Source: Flavobacterium sp. CBA20B-1 (GTDB lineage: Bacteria; Bacteroidota; Bacteroidia; Flavobacteriales; Flavobacteriaceae). Taken from it: DNA of 64,000 nt. The notes beneath the pieces are model-generated. The model was not told the origin of the DNA. It saw only the letters and a list, made by a program, of their open reading frames with translations, and made no database searches. Location: positions 1,116,001 to 1,180,000 of the forward strand of contig NZ_CP092370.1 in the NCBI RefSeq assembly GCF_028473145.1, given 5' to 3'. Shown here piece after piece: positions 9,157 to 17,865 of this stretch (position 1 is its first letter; each line of letters opens with the position of its first letter). The position numbers were made by a program, and so were the translations under genes.

Positions 9157-9873
9157 ATGATGACATTTTTTTTGCAAGCTGCACCTGACAGTTTAACCCA
9201 AACAACACAAGCGATTGTAGAAAACGTTGCCACAACTAAGGAACTTTCTTTGTTTGAGTTTGTTATGAAAGGCGGTGTTTTTTTAATACCAATTGTAATT
9301 TTATTCATTTACACTATTTATCTAACCATTGAAAGATATTTGTTTATTCAAAAAACAGCAAAAAAAACCAATTCTGGTTTAATGGATTCTTTAAGCACAC
9401 AATTAAACTCTGGAAATTTAGATTTAGCAGTAGCTTCTGTTCAAAGAGAAGATACTTCGGAAGCTAAAGTTTTGCACGAAGGTTTGCTTACAATTGGAAG
9501 ACCCATTTCAGAGATTGAGTCGAATATGGAAAAAGTTACCAACATCGAAATTGCAAATATGGAACGAAAATTGAACCATTTAGGAACCATTGCCGGTATT
9601 GCGCCAACATTGGGATTTGTGGGAACTATTTCGGGAGTAATTAAGATTTTTTATAATATTTCGATTACTGAAAATATTAGTATTGCCAATATTTCTGGAG
9701 GATTATATGAAAAAATGATTAGTAGTGGTGCCGGATTAATTGTAGGAATTATCGCTTATGCCGCATACCACATGTTGAATGGAAAAATTGATAATTTTGC
9801 ATTACGCGCTCAGAAAATCATCTTAAAATTTATTAACATAATACAACGACCAAATGGCCATAAAGAGAAATAG
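9157..9873 (+). CDS. exbB: ExbB/TolQ-type proton channel subunit
   Basis: An inner membrane channel subunit that uses the proton gradient to energise TonB- or Tol-dependent outer membrane processes. Three membrane segments are visible, around residues 38-62, 145-172 and 185-208. The GTIAGIAPTLGFVGTISGVI block is characteristic of MotA/TolQ/ExbB proteins. The first ~20 residues resemble a signal/periplasmic leader. The reading frame overlaps exbD by 20 bp, indicating a coupled operon. No tonB or tol-pal gene is adjacent, so ExbB versus TolQ cannot be decided. Confidence 0.85.
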   Translation: MMTFFLQAAPDSLTQTTQAIVENVATTKELSLFEFVMKGGVFLIPIVILFIYTIYLTIERYLFIQKTAKKTNSGLMDSLSTQLNSGNLDLAVASVQREDTSEAKVLHEGLLTIGRPISEIESNMEKVTNIEIANMERKLNHLGTIAGIAPTLGFVGTISGVIKIFYNISITENISIANISGGLYEKMISSGAGLIVGIIAYAAYHMLNGKIDNFALRAQKIILKFINIIQRPNGHKEK

Positions 9874-10249
9874 ACGATTTCATGCGGAAGTCGCCACTTC
9901 ATCGTTAAGCGACATCATGTTTTTTCTGCTACTTTTCTTTATTATCATATCTACTTTAGCGAATCCAAATGTAATTAAAATGACATTGCCTAAAGCAGAA
10001 TCAACAGAAAAAACAAACAAACAGCTGATTACTTTATCTGTAAATGAAAATAAAGAGTTTTTTATTGATAAAGAACCCGTTAATCCGCAAGATTTAGAAG
10101 CACATTTGCTAGCAAAGCTAGGCGAAGATAAAACCCAGACTGTGGTGGTAAGAATTCCTTATAACTTACAGGTACAAGATTTGGTAAATGTTTTACAAAT
10201 TGGTGTTAAGAACAATCTTAAATTTGTAATTGCAACTAATAAACGATAA
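9854..10249 (+). CDS. exbD: ExbD/TolR-type proton channel subunit
   Basis: The 131-residue partner of the preceding channel protein. It has a short basic cytoplasmic N-terminus, one membrane helix (about residues 20-40, SLSDIMFFLLLFFIIISTLA) with the conserved Asp that carries protons, then a periplasmic domain. The 20-bp overlap with exbB and the strong terminator behind it show a two-gene unit. Confidence 0.87.
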   Translation: MAIKRNRRFHAEVATSSLSDIMFFLLLFFIIISTLANPNVIKMTLPKAESTEKTNKQLITLSVNENKEFFIDKEPVNPQDLEAHLLAKLGEDKTQTVVVRIPYNLQVQDLVNVLQIGVKNNLKFVIATNKR

Positions 10250-10263
10250 ATTTCATAAAAAAA

Positions 10264-10295
10264 ACTGAGCTTTAGATTAAGCTCAGTTTTTTTTA
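10264..10295. terminator. Bidirectional rho-independent terminator
   Basis: The perfect stem ACTGAGCTT/AAGCTCAGT (10264-10287) has a 6-nt loop, with A-runs on the left and T-runs on the right. It can stop both exbD and the convergent helicase gene. Confidence 0.85.
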
Positions 10296-11639
10296 TTTTT
10301 TCTTTCTTTTTTCTGCTCGTTTGCGCTCTACAGCTCGGTTTCTTGGTGCCGATTTTCTAGGAGTGCGTTTACCGGGACCGCCTAAATTTACTTTTTTGTT
10401 TTTATCTTTTTTCTCGTGAAAAGCTTCACCACGCTCATTATCTATTTTCCGTTTGTTGGTTTTCATTTTCACCTTATCCTTTTCAAACTCTAAACGTTGC
10501 TCTTCAATTTTTACATGGGCTGGAATCTCATTTAATGGAATTTCATAATCCATTAAAGATTCAATTTCAAAATGAGTTTCTTCTTCTTTAGGGCTCACAA
10601 AACTTATGGCAATACCGTCTTTATCGGCACGTCCTGTTCTACCAATTCGATGAATGTATTGTTCTGGAATTTCGGGCATTTGTAAGTTAAAAACGTGTGT
10701 GATATCGGTGATATCTAATCCACGCGCCATTACATCGGTGGTTACCAAGCCCCGCAATTCACCATTTTGAAACAATTCCATTGTGTTTAAACGGTAATTT
10801 TGAGTTTTATTGGAATGTATCACGCCAAATTGCTCTGGAAATGCTTCTTCTAAATGTTCTAAAACATAATCTGCTAAACGCTTGTTATTTACGAACAATA
10901 ACACACGTGTGGTGGTTTCATCGGTTGTTAAAATATCTTTTAAAATGTTTAGTTTCGTAAGAAAATTTGGAACGATATAAGCACTTTGTTTGATTTTTTC
11001 TAATGGTGTTCCCGATGGAGCCAATGAAATTTCTTCTGGAAAATTGAAGTAGTCATCTAACAGTTCATCTACTTCTTCGGTCATGGTGGCAGAAAACAAA
11101 ATATTTTGTCGTTTATCTTTCATCATTGAGAGAATGGATGTTAATTGGGTACGAAAACCTAAATTCAATATTTCATCGAATTCATCAATCACTAATTTCT
11201 GCAAGTTATCAAAACGTAAAATATTATCGAGCGCCAAATCCATCACTCTTCCGGGTGTTCCCACCAAAATATCGATTCCGTTGTAAACCGATGTTTTTTG
11301 TGTATTGATGTTTACTCCTCCGTATATTCCCAAAACACGGATAGACATGTATTTGGTTAATTTTTCAACTTCTTCCACCACTTGAACAACCAATTCGCGG
11401 GTAGGAACCAATATCGCAACGCGAGGCGCATCGGTTGGTTGAAATTTCCATTGTTTTAGTATAGGTAATAAATAGGCAAATGTTTTTCCGGTTCCGGTTT
11501 GAGCGATCCCCATAACATCCTTTCCTGATAAAATCGCATTGAATGATTTTTCTTGAATGGGTGTAGGGTTTACAAAGCCTAAATCATCGATTGCTTTTTG
11601 TAAAGATTTTGGTAGATTGAATTGCTCAAATGTTGCCAT
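10293..11639 (-). CDS. DEAD-box-type RNA helicase (motif II DEFD)
   Basis: An ATP-dependent RNA helicase of the RhlE-like bacterial group, with likely roles in ribosome assembly or RNA turnover. Motifs in order: Q motif NPTPIQEKSF (24-33), Walker A AQTGTGKT (46-53), PTRELV (79-84), motif II DEFD (152-155) in place of DEAD, SAT (183-185) and HRIGRTGR in domain 2. A Lys/Arg-rich tail of about 70 residues (KKDKNKKVNLGGPGKRTPRK...) is typical of RNA-binding extensions. Length is 448 residues. Confidence 0.9.
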   Translation of the reverse strand: MATFEQFNLPKSLQKAIDDLGFVNPTPIQEKSFNAILSGKDVMGIAQTGTGKTFAYLLPILKQWKFQPTDAPRVAILVPTRELVVQVVEEVEKLTKYMSIRVLGIYGGVNINTQKTSVYNGIDILVGTPGRVMDLALDNILRFDNLQKLVIDEFDEILNLGFRTQLTSILSMMKDKRQNILFSATMTEEVDELLDDYFNFPEEISLAPSGTPLEKIKQSAYIVPNFLTKLNILKDILTTDETTTRVLLFVNNKRLADYVLEHLEEAFPEQFGVIHSNKTQNYRLNTMELFQNGELRGLVTTDVMARGLDITDITHVFNLQMPEIPEQYIHRIGRTGRADKDGIAISFVSPKEEETHFEIESLMDYEIPLNEIPAHVKIEEQRLEFEKDKVKMKTNKRKIDNERGEAFHEKKDKNKKVNLGGPGKRTPRKSAPRNRAVERKRAEKRKKK

Positions 11640-11696
11640 AAAAAAATATTTTGGGCAAAGATAAGCATTCTAGCAAGGAAATGTGGAATTAAACAA

Positions 11697-12455
11697 TTAA
11701 ATGATTTTTTTTATCACGCGAAGTTTGTGTGTATGGCGACCACTATCTATATTCAAAATACCTAAATGATCTAAACGGTCAATACGCACTTTTCCGTGTG
11801 CATGAATGATATAGTTGTTTTCCATGATGATGCCTACATGAATAATTTGCCCTTCTTCGTTATCAAAAAAAGCCAAATCGCCTACTTCGCTTTCTTCGAT
11901 AAAACTTAAAGGTTCGCCAATTTTTGCTTGTTGAGAAGCGTCTCTGGGAATATAATATCCGTTTAAACGATACACCATCTGCGTGAGCCCCGAACAATCG
12001 ATGCCAAAAGGGGTTTTTCCACCCCAAAGATAGGGTGCGTTTAGGTATAAAAAAGCAGTTTGCAGAAGGTTTGCTTTGGGCTGAATTCCAGTAGTTTGAT
12101 TTCCATCAAAAATAAGCGCGTTGGAATTAATATCAGGAAAATTTAAAAACGACAAATCGCTTCCTAACGAAACAGGCATTAACGTGTTTGCACCGGTTAC
12201 ATAATCAATTAAATCTGCACAATATTTTTTAGGTGTTTGCTGTAATTGCAAGTATTGACTTTCAGAAATGGTAATAAATTGTTTGTTATCAATCCATCCT
12301 TCATACAAATCGGTAGATAAGGAAATTTTAGACCATTTTTCTTTTTGTTCTAAAATAATAAATGTTTCTCCGAAAAGAACTTGAGTAACTAATTCACTTC
12401 TATCCGAAGGTTCAAAACGCAAAGGAACAATTGCTAAATTACAAATTGCAAACAT
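11697..12455 (-). CDS. NlpC/P60 cell-wall peptidase with SH3-like N-terminus
   Basis: A C40-family gamma-D-glutamyl-diamino acid endopeptidase that trims peptidoglycan peptides. The N-terminal ~130 residues look like bacterial SH3 repeats (VTQVLFGETFIILEQKEKWSKI). The catalytic domain has Cys154 in GIDCSGLTQMVY, His206 in IIHVGII and a further His in IIHAHG (218/220). No signal peptide is obvious, which is common in Bacteroidota homologues. Length is 252 residues. Confidence 0.88.
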   Translation of the reverse strand: MFAICNLAIVPLRFEPSDRSELVTQVLFGETFIILEQKEKWSKISLSTDLYEGWIDNKQFITISESQYLQLQQTPKKYCADLIDYVTGANTLMPVSLGSDLSFLNFPDINSNALIFDGNQTTGIQPKANLLQTAFLYLNAPYLWGGKTPFGIDCSGLTQMVYRLNGYYIPRDASQQAKIGEPLSFIEESEVGDLAFFDNEEGQIIHVGIIMENNYIIHAHGKVRIDRLDHLGILNIDSGRHTHKLRVIKKII

Positions 12456-12471
12456 ATTTAAGTTTTAAAAG

Positions 12472-12508
12472 AAGATGAGAAGGGCTTTGATGTACCTTCT
12501 CATCTTTA
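12472..12508. terminator. Terminator behind the thiolase gene
   Basis: A 12-bp stem AAGATGAGAAGG/CCTTCTCATCTT (12472-12506) lies just past the thiolase stop in the direction of transcription (minus). It separates that gene from the NlpC/P60 gene. Confidence 0.75.
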
Positions 12509-12520
12509 TAAAATATATAA

Positions 12521-13699
12521 TTAAACCTTTTCTATAACAATTGCCGATGCACCACCGCCACCATTACAGATTGCAGCTGCACCAATTTTACCATTGTTTT
12601 GCTCTAAAACATTTAATAAAGTAACCACAATACGTGCTCCTGAACACCCAAGTGGATGACCCAATGATACAGCACCTCCGTTTACATTCACTTTTGCAGG
12701 GTCTAATTCTAGAATATTTGTGTTTGCAATACCAACTACTGAGAAAGCTTCGTTAAACTCAAAAAAATCTACATCATTGATAGCAACACCAGCTTTGTCT
12801 AATGCTTTTGGTAATGCTTTTGCAGGTGCGGTTGTGAACCATTGTGGCTCTTGAGCTGCATCTGCAAACCCTTTTATGTATGCTAAAGGTTTTAAGCCTA
12901 ATTCATTTGCTTTCTCTTCGCTCATTAAAACTACTGCAGCAGCACCATCGTTAATAGTAGAAGCATTTGCAGCGGTAACAGTACCCTCTTTTGTAAAAGC
13001 AGGATTCAATGCCGGAATTTTCTCTAACTTCACATTGGTATATTCCTCATCTTTAGTAACCATGATAGGATCACCTTTTCTTTGCGGAACCGCTACTGGT
13101 ACTACTTCGTTATCAAATTTACCTGCATCCCAAGCAGCTGCAGATCTTTTATATGAATTGATAGCAAATGCATCTTGCTCTTCTCTTGAAATATTGTATT
13201 TAGTTGCCGTTGCATCTGCGTAAACGCCCATTGCTTGATTTTCATACGCATCACTTAAACCGTCTTTTTGCATACCATCAATAAAGTTGGTTCCGCCAAA
13301 CTTGACACCGTTTCTTAAATGCGCGTAATGTGGAATCATACTCATATTTTCCATACCACCAGCAACAATAATATCTGCATCGCCATTTGCAATTGCCTGT
13401 GCACCTTGCATTATTGCTTTCATCCCGGAAGCACACACTTTATTAACAGTAGTACAAGGAACTGATTTAGACAAACCAGCTAATATAGCAGCTTGGCGTG
13501 CAGGAGCCTGACCAACGCCAGCTTGCACCACATTTCCCATTAAAACTTCTTCAACTTTATTTGGATCTAAATTGATTTTATCTAAAGCACCTTTAATTGC
13601 TGCTGCACCTAATTTTGTGGCAGGAACGGAAGATAAAGCGCCCATAAAACTACCTATTGCAGTTCTCGCAGCTGATACAATTACTACTTTTTTACTCAT
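12521..13699 (-). CDS. Acetyl-CoA C-acetyltransferase (thiolase)
   Basis: It condenses or cleaves acetoacetyl-CoA and longer 3-ketoacyl-CoA in fatty acid or ketone metabolism. The 392 residues carry the acylated Cys89 (VNKVCASGMKA), the GHPLGCSGAR histidine block near 348 and the second Cys in ICNGGGGAS near 378. No beta-oxidation gene is adjacent, so a biosynthetic role is as likely as a degradative one. Confidence 0.92.
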   Translation of the reverse strand: MSKKVVIVSAARTAIGSFMGALSSVPATKLGAAAIKGALDKINLDPNKVEEVLMGNVVQAGVGQAPARQAAILAGLSKSVPCTTVNKVCASGMKAIMQGAQAIANGDADIIVAGGMENMSMIPHYAHLRNGVKFGGTNFIDGMQKDGLSDAYENQAMGVYADATATKYNISREEQDAFAINSYKRSAAAWDAGKFDNEVVPVAVPQRKGDPIMVTKDEEYTNVKLEKIPALNPAFTKEGTVTAANASTINDGAAAVVLMSEEKANELGLKPLAYIKGFADAAQEPQWFTTAPAKALPKALDKAGVAINDVDFFEFNEAFSVVGIANTNILELDPAKVNVNGGAVSLGHPLGCSGARIVVTLLNVLEQNNGKIGAAAICNGGGGASAIVIEKV

Positions 13700-13888
13700 A
13701 AATTATTAAAGTTTTGTTTCATGCGAATGTACTAAAATTAATGCTTTTTTACAACATTTTTTTGACGGTGAAATAACCACCAGCTTTTTGTTTGTTTATA
13801 TAAAAAAATAAATAATGTTTTATTTTACTGATTATTAATAGAATGGTAGTATAAAACCTTTTGTTTTTAAAAAAAATACAATAAATAC

Positions 13889-13919
13889 TTGCAAAGTCTT
13901 AAATCTCGTTATACATTTG
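13889..13919 (+). promoter_or_regulatory. Bacteroidota-type promoter of the tRNA cluster
   Basis: TTG at 13889-13891 is followed after 20 bp by TACATTTG at 13912-13919, a perfect TAnnTTTG box. The first tRNA starts 34 bp downstream. Confidence 0.7.
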
Positions 13920-13953
13920 CAACCGCTTAACTGATTTAAGATGAGTTATAGCA

Positions 13954-14037
13954 GGAGAGGTGCCGGAGTGGTAACGGAGCAGATTGCTAATCTGTCATCG
14001 GGTAACCGATGCCAGGGTTCGAATCCCTGTCTCTCCG
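13954..14037 (+). tRNA. tRNA-Ser(GCT), copy 1
   Basis: An 84-nt cloverleaf with acceptor GGAGAG/CTCTCC, anticodon loop TTGCTAA (GCT, codons AGC/AGU), a long class II variable arm (CATCGGGTAACCGATG) and T-arm GGGTTCGAATCCC. It is the first member of the cluster and identical to 14779-14862. Confidence 0.95.
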
Positions 14038-14053
14038 CGGTTAATGACCAATT

Positions 14054-14128
14054 CGGGGTGTAGCGTAGCCCGGTCATCGCGCCTGGTTTGGGACCAGGAG
14101 GTCGCAGGTTCGAATCCTGCCACCCCGA
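14054..14128 (+). tRNA. tRNA-Pro(TGG), copy 1
   Basis: Acceptor CGGGGTG/CACCCCG; anticodon loop TTTGGGA gives TGG, reading CCA and probably other proline codons. The 3' CCA is not encoded. Identical to 14879-14953. Confidence 0.95.
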
Positions 14129-14157
14129 CATTTTAAACAGTTGTTTGTTTAAGGTTG

Positions 14158-14231
14158 GGTCCAATAGCTCAGCTGGATAGAGCAACTGCCTTCTAAGCAG
14201 TAGGTCTCAGGTTCGAATCCTGATTGGATCA
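14158..14231 (+). tRNA. tRNA-Arg(TCT), copy 1
   Basis: Acceptor GGTCCAA pairs with TTGGATC (one G-U). Anticodon loop CTTCTAA gives TCT, reading AGA/AGG. Identical to 14983-15056. Confidence 0.95.
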
Positions 14232-14263
14232 CAAAAATTAAGATTCTTTTTAGAATCGTTTTC

Positions 14264-14336
14264 GACTCGATAGCTCAGTTGGTAGAGCACAACACTTTTA
14301 ATGTTGGGGTCCTGGGTTCGAGCCCCAGTCGGGTCA
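14264..14336 (+). tRNA. tRNA-Lys(TTT), copy 1
   Basis: Acceptor GACTCGA/TCGGGTC with one T-G pair; anticodon loop CTTTTAA (TTT). First of four identical lysine tRNAs. Confidence 0.95.
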
Positions 14337-14351
14337 CAATTGAAGTTTACA

Positions 14352-14433
14352 GGCCGCGTGGAGGAATTGGTAGACTCGCCATCTTGAGGGGGTGGTGCTG
14401 AAAGGCGTATGGGTTCGACTCCCATCGTGGTCA
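14352..14433 (+). tRNA. tRNA-Leu(GAG)
   Basis: Acceptor GGCCGCG/CGTGGTC, class II variable arm, anticodon loop CTTGAGG (GAG, codons CUC/CUU). It is the only leucine tRNA in the cluster. Confidence 0.93.
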
Positions 14434-14454
14434 CGAAAAAGTCGAAATAATATT

Positions 14455-14527
14455 GACTCGATAGCTCAGTTGGTAGAGCACAACACTTTTAATGTTGGGG
14501 TCCTGGGTTCGAGCCCCAGTCGGGTCA
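14455..14527 (+). tRNA. tRNA-Lys(TTT), copy 2
   Basis: Identical in sequence to 14264-14336. Confidence 0.95.
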
Positions 14528-14566
14528 CAAAATTTTATTGATAAGTTACGGACTTTTTAGTTCAAT

Positions 14567-14639
14567 GACTCGATAGCTCAGTTGGTAGAGCACAACACTT
14601 TTAATGTTGGGGTCCTGGGTTCGAGCCCCAGTCGGGTCA
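14567..14639 (+). tRNA. tRNA-Lys(TTT), copy 3
   Basis: Identical lysine tRNA. The spacer that follows it is nearly identical to the one before it, so copies 3 and 4 come from a ~112-bp tandem duplication. Confidence 0.95.
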
Positions 14640-14678
14640 CAAAATTTTATTGATAAGTTACGAACTTTTTAGTTCAAT

Positions 14679-14751
14679 GACTCGATAGCTCAGTTGGTAG
14701 AGCACAACACTTTTAATGTTGGGGTCCTGGGTTCGAGCCCCAGTCGGGTCA
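14679..14751 (+). tRNA. tRNA-Lys(TTT), copy 4
   Basis: Fourth identical lysine tRNA, exactly 112 bp downstream of copy 3. Confidence 0.95.
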
Positions 14752-14778
14752 CAAAAATCATATTCTTTTAGATTTTTA

Positions 14779-14862
14779 GGAGAGGTGCCGGAGTGGTAAC
14801 GGAGCAGATTGCTAATCTGTCATCGGGTAACCGATGCCAGGGTTCGAATCCCTGTCTCTCCG
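14779..14862 (+). tRNA. tRNA-Ser(GCT), copy 2
   Basis: Same sequence as 13954-14037; it opens the duplicated Ser-Pro-Arg block. Confidence 0.95.
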
Positions 14863-14878
14863 CGGTTAATGACCAATT

Positions 14879-14953
14879 CGGGGTGTAGCGTAGCCCGGTC
14901 ATCGCGCCTGGTTTGGGACCAGGAGGTCGCAGGTTCGAATCCTGCCACCCCGA
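14879..14953 (+). tRNA. tRNA-Pro(TGG), copy 2
   Basis: Same sequence and same 16-bp spacer from the serine tRNA as in copy 1. Confidence 0.95.
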
Positions 14954-14982
14954 CATTTTAAACAGTTGTTTGTTTAAGGTTG

Positions 14983-15056
14983 GGTCCAATAGCTCAGCTG
15001 GATAGAGCAACTGCCTTCTAAGCAGTAGGTCTCAGGTTCGAATCCTGATTGGATCA
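14983..15056 (+). tRNA. tRNA-Arg(TCT), copy 2
   Basis: Last tRNA of the cluster, identical to 14158-14231, with the same spacer to the proline tRNA. Confidence 0.95.
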
Positions 15057-15062
15057 CATACA

Positions 15063-15094
15063 AATCGTACTTTATTTAGTGCGATTTTTTTATG
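15063..15094 (+). terminator. Terminator of the tRNA cluster
   Basis: The stem AATCGTACT/AGTGCGATT with one mismatched pair and a TTTATTT-type loop is followed by a run of T (15064-15091). It lies right behind the last tRNA. Confidence 0.75.
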
Positions 15095-15685
15095 TGTATT
15101 TCTACTGATTTTTAAGTTTTATTGACATTCCTTCTTCCAAAATTATGATATTTTTCCAAATTTAAAAAGAACTTTAAATTAAGGTTTAAGACATTAGAAT
15201 TTTAATTTCAAAATTAAAACTGCTAGATTTTAACGCTCAAAAAAATACTTCCATCTGCAACTTTTTTAGTAGCATTCCAATGCTTGCTCTGGTTTATTAA
15301 AAGAAACAACGATATAAAAATATATTTTCGACATCACTAATAACTACTATATTGAAAAAACAGCAGTGTTTTTCATGCAGTTGAAAATTTTGTAATAGTG
15401 CTTTTAATTGCTCTATTTTTAAATTTTTAAATAAATGAAAAGCGGGTATTTTTTATTGTTTCCTAACTTCCAGTTGGTTCTATCTTTTACCAAAATCACC
15501 GATTAATTATATGAAATTAAGCTAAAAATAATCTGTGAAATCCATTTCATGAGCGTACACAGTACCTAGGAAAGAATACATTAATATTTTTAAAATCAAA
15601 TTTTTAACCCAATTTAAACACAATTAGTTTGTTGATTTTTATTGTCATGAATTGAAGTTAATAATACAAATTGATAGGAGTAGTC
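15095..15685. other. Long AT-rich gap without a recognised gene
   Basis: About 590 bp between the tRNA terminator and a tiny possible ORF. I see no coding frame of useful length, no tRNA and no strong hairpin with a T-run. Confidence 0.5.
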
Positions 15686-15826
15686 ATGATATTTAAATAT
15701 GAAAACGACACCAATCATCAAGATGAACCTGATACATTGATTGTTCATTTTATTCGTTTCACTGAAGTGATGATAAAAAAAGAAATTTTCAGTGTTATTC
15801 TATCAATTGAAGAACAAGAAAGTTAA
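15686..15826 (+). CDS. Possible small protein (46 aa), unknown
   Basis: The frame MIFKYENDTNHQDEPDTLIV... ending IEEQES has an AGGAG sequence 6 bp before the ATG, unusually good for this AT-rich genome. It is acidic, without a membrane segment or known motif. It lies alone in an otherwise empty 840-bp gap, convergent with rfbD. It could equally be a chance ORF. Confidence 0.3.
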   Translation: MIFKYENDTNHQDEPDTLIVHFIRFTEVMIKKEIFSVILSIEEQES

Positions 15827-15896
15827 ATCAACATCCTTCCTGCGCCCTCTTAAAATACGAAGAAATAAAATTCTTATTGTAAAAAAAGATAAACGA

Positions 15897-16748
15897 TTAA
15901 CGCATCTTTAAAAGCATTTCTTCCAAGCTTGTTTTCCAGTGCGGAACGGCAACTTGGTACACTTCTTTAATTTTTGATTTATCCAGCAATGAAAAATGAG
16001 GTCGCTTTGCGGGTGTGGGAAAAGCATCGCTGCCAATGGCGTTTACGGTGGTGCTGAAGCCTTTGATTTCTTTTATTGCTGTGGCAAATTCATGCCAACT
16101 TATTTTACCTTCGTTACTGTAGTGATAAACTCCTTGAACAAACACAGGTGCTTCTACAATCGTCATGATGGCTTGTGCCAAATCGCGAGCATAGGTCGGC
16201 GTGCCTACTTGGTCTGCCACCACCCCTATTTCATCACGTTCGCTCATTAAACGCAGCATGGTTTTTACAAAATTAGCTCCGTACGTTGAATATACCCAAG
16301 CGGTGCGAATGATGACATTGTTGGCACCTGAAGCTTGTAAAGCTTGTTCGCCTTGCAGCTTTGTTTGTCCGTACACGTTGATTGGATCTGGTGTATCGGT
16401 TTCCTTTAACGGTGTTTCACTGTTGCCATCAAATACATAATCGGTAGATATATGAATGACTTTTGCTTGGTTTGTTGCGGCCCACTCACCAATTGTTTGC
16501 ACAGCGATATGGTTTACAGCATTGCACAGTTCTTGGTCACTTTCGGCTTTATCAACGGCTGTATATGCGCCTGCACTTACAATAATCCCTGGTTTTTCGG
16601 TTTTTAAAACTTCGAGAATCTGTTCCGGATTACTTAAATCCATTTCCTCACGATCTACAAAAACCATTTGGTGTTGAGGATATAATTCTTTTAAATCGTA
16701 TAATTCGGATCCTAGTTGACCTTGACGACCGGTGATTAATATTTTCAT
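15897..16748 (-). CDS. rfbD: dTDP-4-dehydrorhamnose reductase
   Basis: It reduces dTDP-4-dehydro-L-rhamnose to dTDP-L-rhamnose, the last step of rhamnose donor synthesis. The SDR features are the nucleotide-binding GRQGQLGSEL at the N-terminus, STDYVFDG, YGQTKLQGE (Tyr-x3-Lys) and VADQVGTPTYARDLA. The 283-residue length is usual. It is the last gene of a minus-strand sugar-nucleotide cluster and is separated from rfbC by a low-complexity spacer. Confidence 0.93.
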   Translation of the reverse strand: MKILITGRQGQLGSELYDLKELYPQHQMVFVDREEMDLSNPEQILEVLKTEKPGIIVSAGAYTAVDKAESDQELCNAVNHIAVQTIGEWAATNQAKVIHISTDYVFDGNSETPLKETDTPDPINVYGQTKLQGEQALQASGANNVIIRTAWVYSTYGANFVKTMLRLMSERDEIGVVADQVGTPTYARDLAQAIMTIVEAPVFVQGVYHYSNEGKISWHEFATAIKEIKGFSTTVNAIGSDAFPTPAKRPHFSLLDKSKIKEVYQVAVPHWKTSLEEMLLKMR

Positions 16749-16900
16749 CTTAGAAGGTGTTATGGTTAAATGGTTAAATGGTGGTTCGATGAACTGATTA
16801 TTTGATGAACTGACAAAGTAACATAATAACGATTAAACATATCATCAATTAAACAGTTAAATACATCAACGATTAAACAATTCTACAAATGAACAAATTA
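16749..16900. repeat. Low-complexity spacer of AACAATTAAAC-like units
   Basis: The spacer is made of degenerate repeats of TTAAA, GATTAAAC and AATTAAACA type (for example ACGATTAAACA, ATCAATTAAACA). There is no ORF, and I infer no function. Confidence 0.45.
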
Positions 16901-17446
16901 TCAATTAAACAATTGATTAAAAGTTGGCAAAATGATGTCTTTTTCTGATACGATCTCATCTTCTGCCTCTATTCCCCAATCAATAAGTAATTCAGGTGAA
17001 TTGTAAAAAACGCCTTGTTCTGATTCTTTGTTATAAAAATTATCACATTTATAAAAAAAGATTGCTTCTTCGCTCAATACCGAAAAACCATGCAAAAAGC
17101 CACGTGGAATAAACAACTGCTGATTATTTTCTGCTGATAAATGCACGGCTACATGCTGACCAAAAGTGTCTGAGTCTGGACGGGCATCAACAGCTACATC
17201 AATTACTTCGCCTTTTAAAACGCGTACCAATTTTGCTTGGGCATGAGCACCTGCTTGCGCATGCAATCCGCGTATCACTCCTCTTGTGGAATAACTTTGA
17301 TTGTCTTGCACAAAATGGGTGTTTGTTCCCGTTAAATCGTTAAATGTTTTTTCGTTAAAGCTTTCAAAAAAGTACCCGCGTTCGTCTTCAAACTTGCGTG
17401 GTTCTATAATAAAACAGCCTTTTAGTTTTGTTTCGAATATTTGCAT
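16901..17446 (-). CDS. rfbC: dTDP-4-dehydrorhamnose 3,5-epimerase
   Basis: A cupin enzyme that epimerises C3 and C5 of dTDP-4-keto-6-deoxyglucose. Seen: GCFIIEPRKFEDERGYFFESFNEKTF, the active-site region VIRGLHAQAGAHAQAKLVRVLKGEVIDVAVD and FIPRGFLHGF. I chose the ATG at 17446 (MQIFETKLKGCF) because the 14 upstream codons do not resemble the family. In many homologues the RGLH sequence is followed by Q; here it is RGLHAQAGAH. Confidence 0.92.
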   Translation of the reverse strand: MQIFETKLKGCFIIEPRKFEDERGYFFESFNEKTFNDLTGTNTHFVQDNQSYSTRGVIRGLHAQAGAHAQAKLVRVLKGEVIDVAVDARPDSDTFGQHVAVHLSAENNQQLFIPRGFLHGFSVLSEEAIFFYKCDNFYNKESEQGVFYNSPELLIDWGIEAEDEIVSEKDIILPTFNQLFN

Positions 17447-17500
17447 GTGATAATATGGTAACGCAGTGACACCGTAAACAAGTGACACAGCTATATTTAA

Positions 17501-17857
17501 TTATTTTTTTTGTAAACTTTGAATTAATTTCAACAACATTCTTCTAATAGAAGCGTTTTCATCCAACAATTCATTCTTATCGATATTCCCCTTAAACCCT
17601 AACAAAACAGCTAATTCTATTTGTGTTTCAACTTCAGCTAAAGAACCTAAGGCGATGTACAAAAATTGAATAAATTCTTTATGATACTGTCTTGCAGCTC
17701 CTTCAGCGATATTACTTGGTATAGAAACAGCCGCTCGCCGTAATTGACTGGTTAATCCATATCGTTCTTCAAGCGGAAAACCTTGTGTAAAATTATATAT
17801 AGACTTAACATATAAGAGTGATCTTTGATAAACAATCAAATCTTTATGACTTTTCAT
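17501..17857 (-). CDS. Four-helix bundle protein (23S rRNA IVS type)
   Basis: A 118-residue helical protein with the hallmark blocks DLIVYQRSLLYVKSIYNFTQGFP, LTSQLRRAAVSIPSNIAEGAAR and ALGSLAEVETQIELA. Family members occur within 23S rRNA intervening sequences and scattered in genomes, often inside polysaccharide clusters of Bacteroidota. Their role is unknown. Here it sits between rfbB and rfbC on the same strand. Confidence 0.9.
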   Translation of the reverse strand: MKSHKDLIVYQRSLLYVKSIYNFTQGFPLEERYGLTSQLRRAAVSIPSNIAEGAARQYHKEFIQFLYIALGSLAEVETQIELAVLLGFKGNIDKNELLDENASIRRMLLKLIQSLQKK

Positions 17858-17865
17858 AACATTTT

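Larger units (their letters stand above)
13954..15056 (+). repeat. tRNA cluster with duplicated Ser-Pro-Arg block
   Basis: The 278-bp block 13954-14231, including both spacers, recurs unchanged at 14779-15056, flanking Lys-Leu-Lys-Lys-Lys. Eleven tRNAs of five kinds result. The identical spacers show a recent segmental duplication or gene conversion. Confidence 0.9.

Noticed and set aside
13946..15010. Minus-strand ORFs with GFEPWHRLPDDRLAICSVTTPAP-like sequence across the tRNA genes
   Set aside because: They are translations antisense to tRNA-Ser/Pro/Arg, a well-known artefact, and repeat only because the tRNA block is duplicated.
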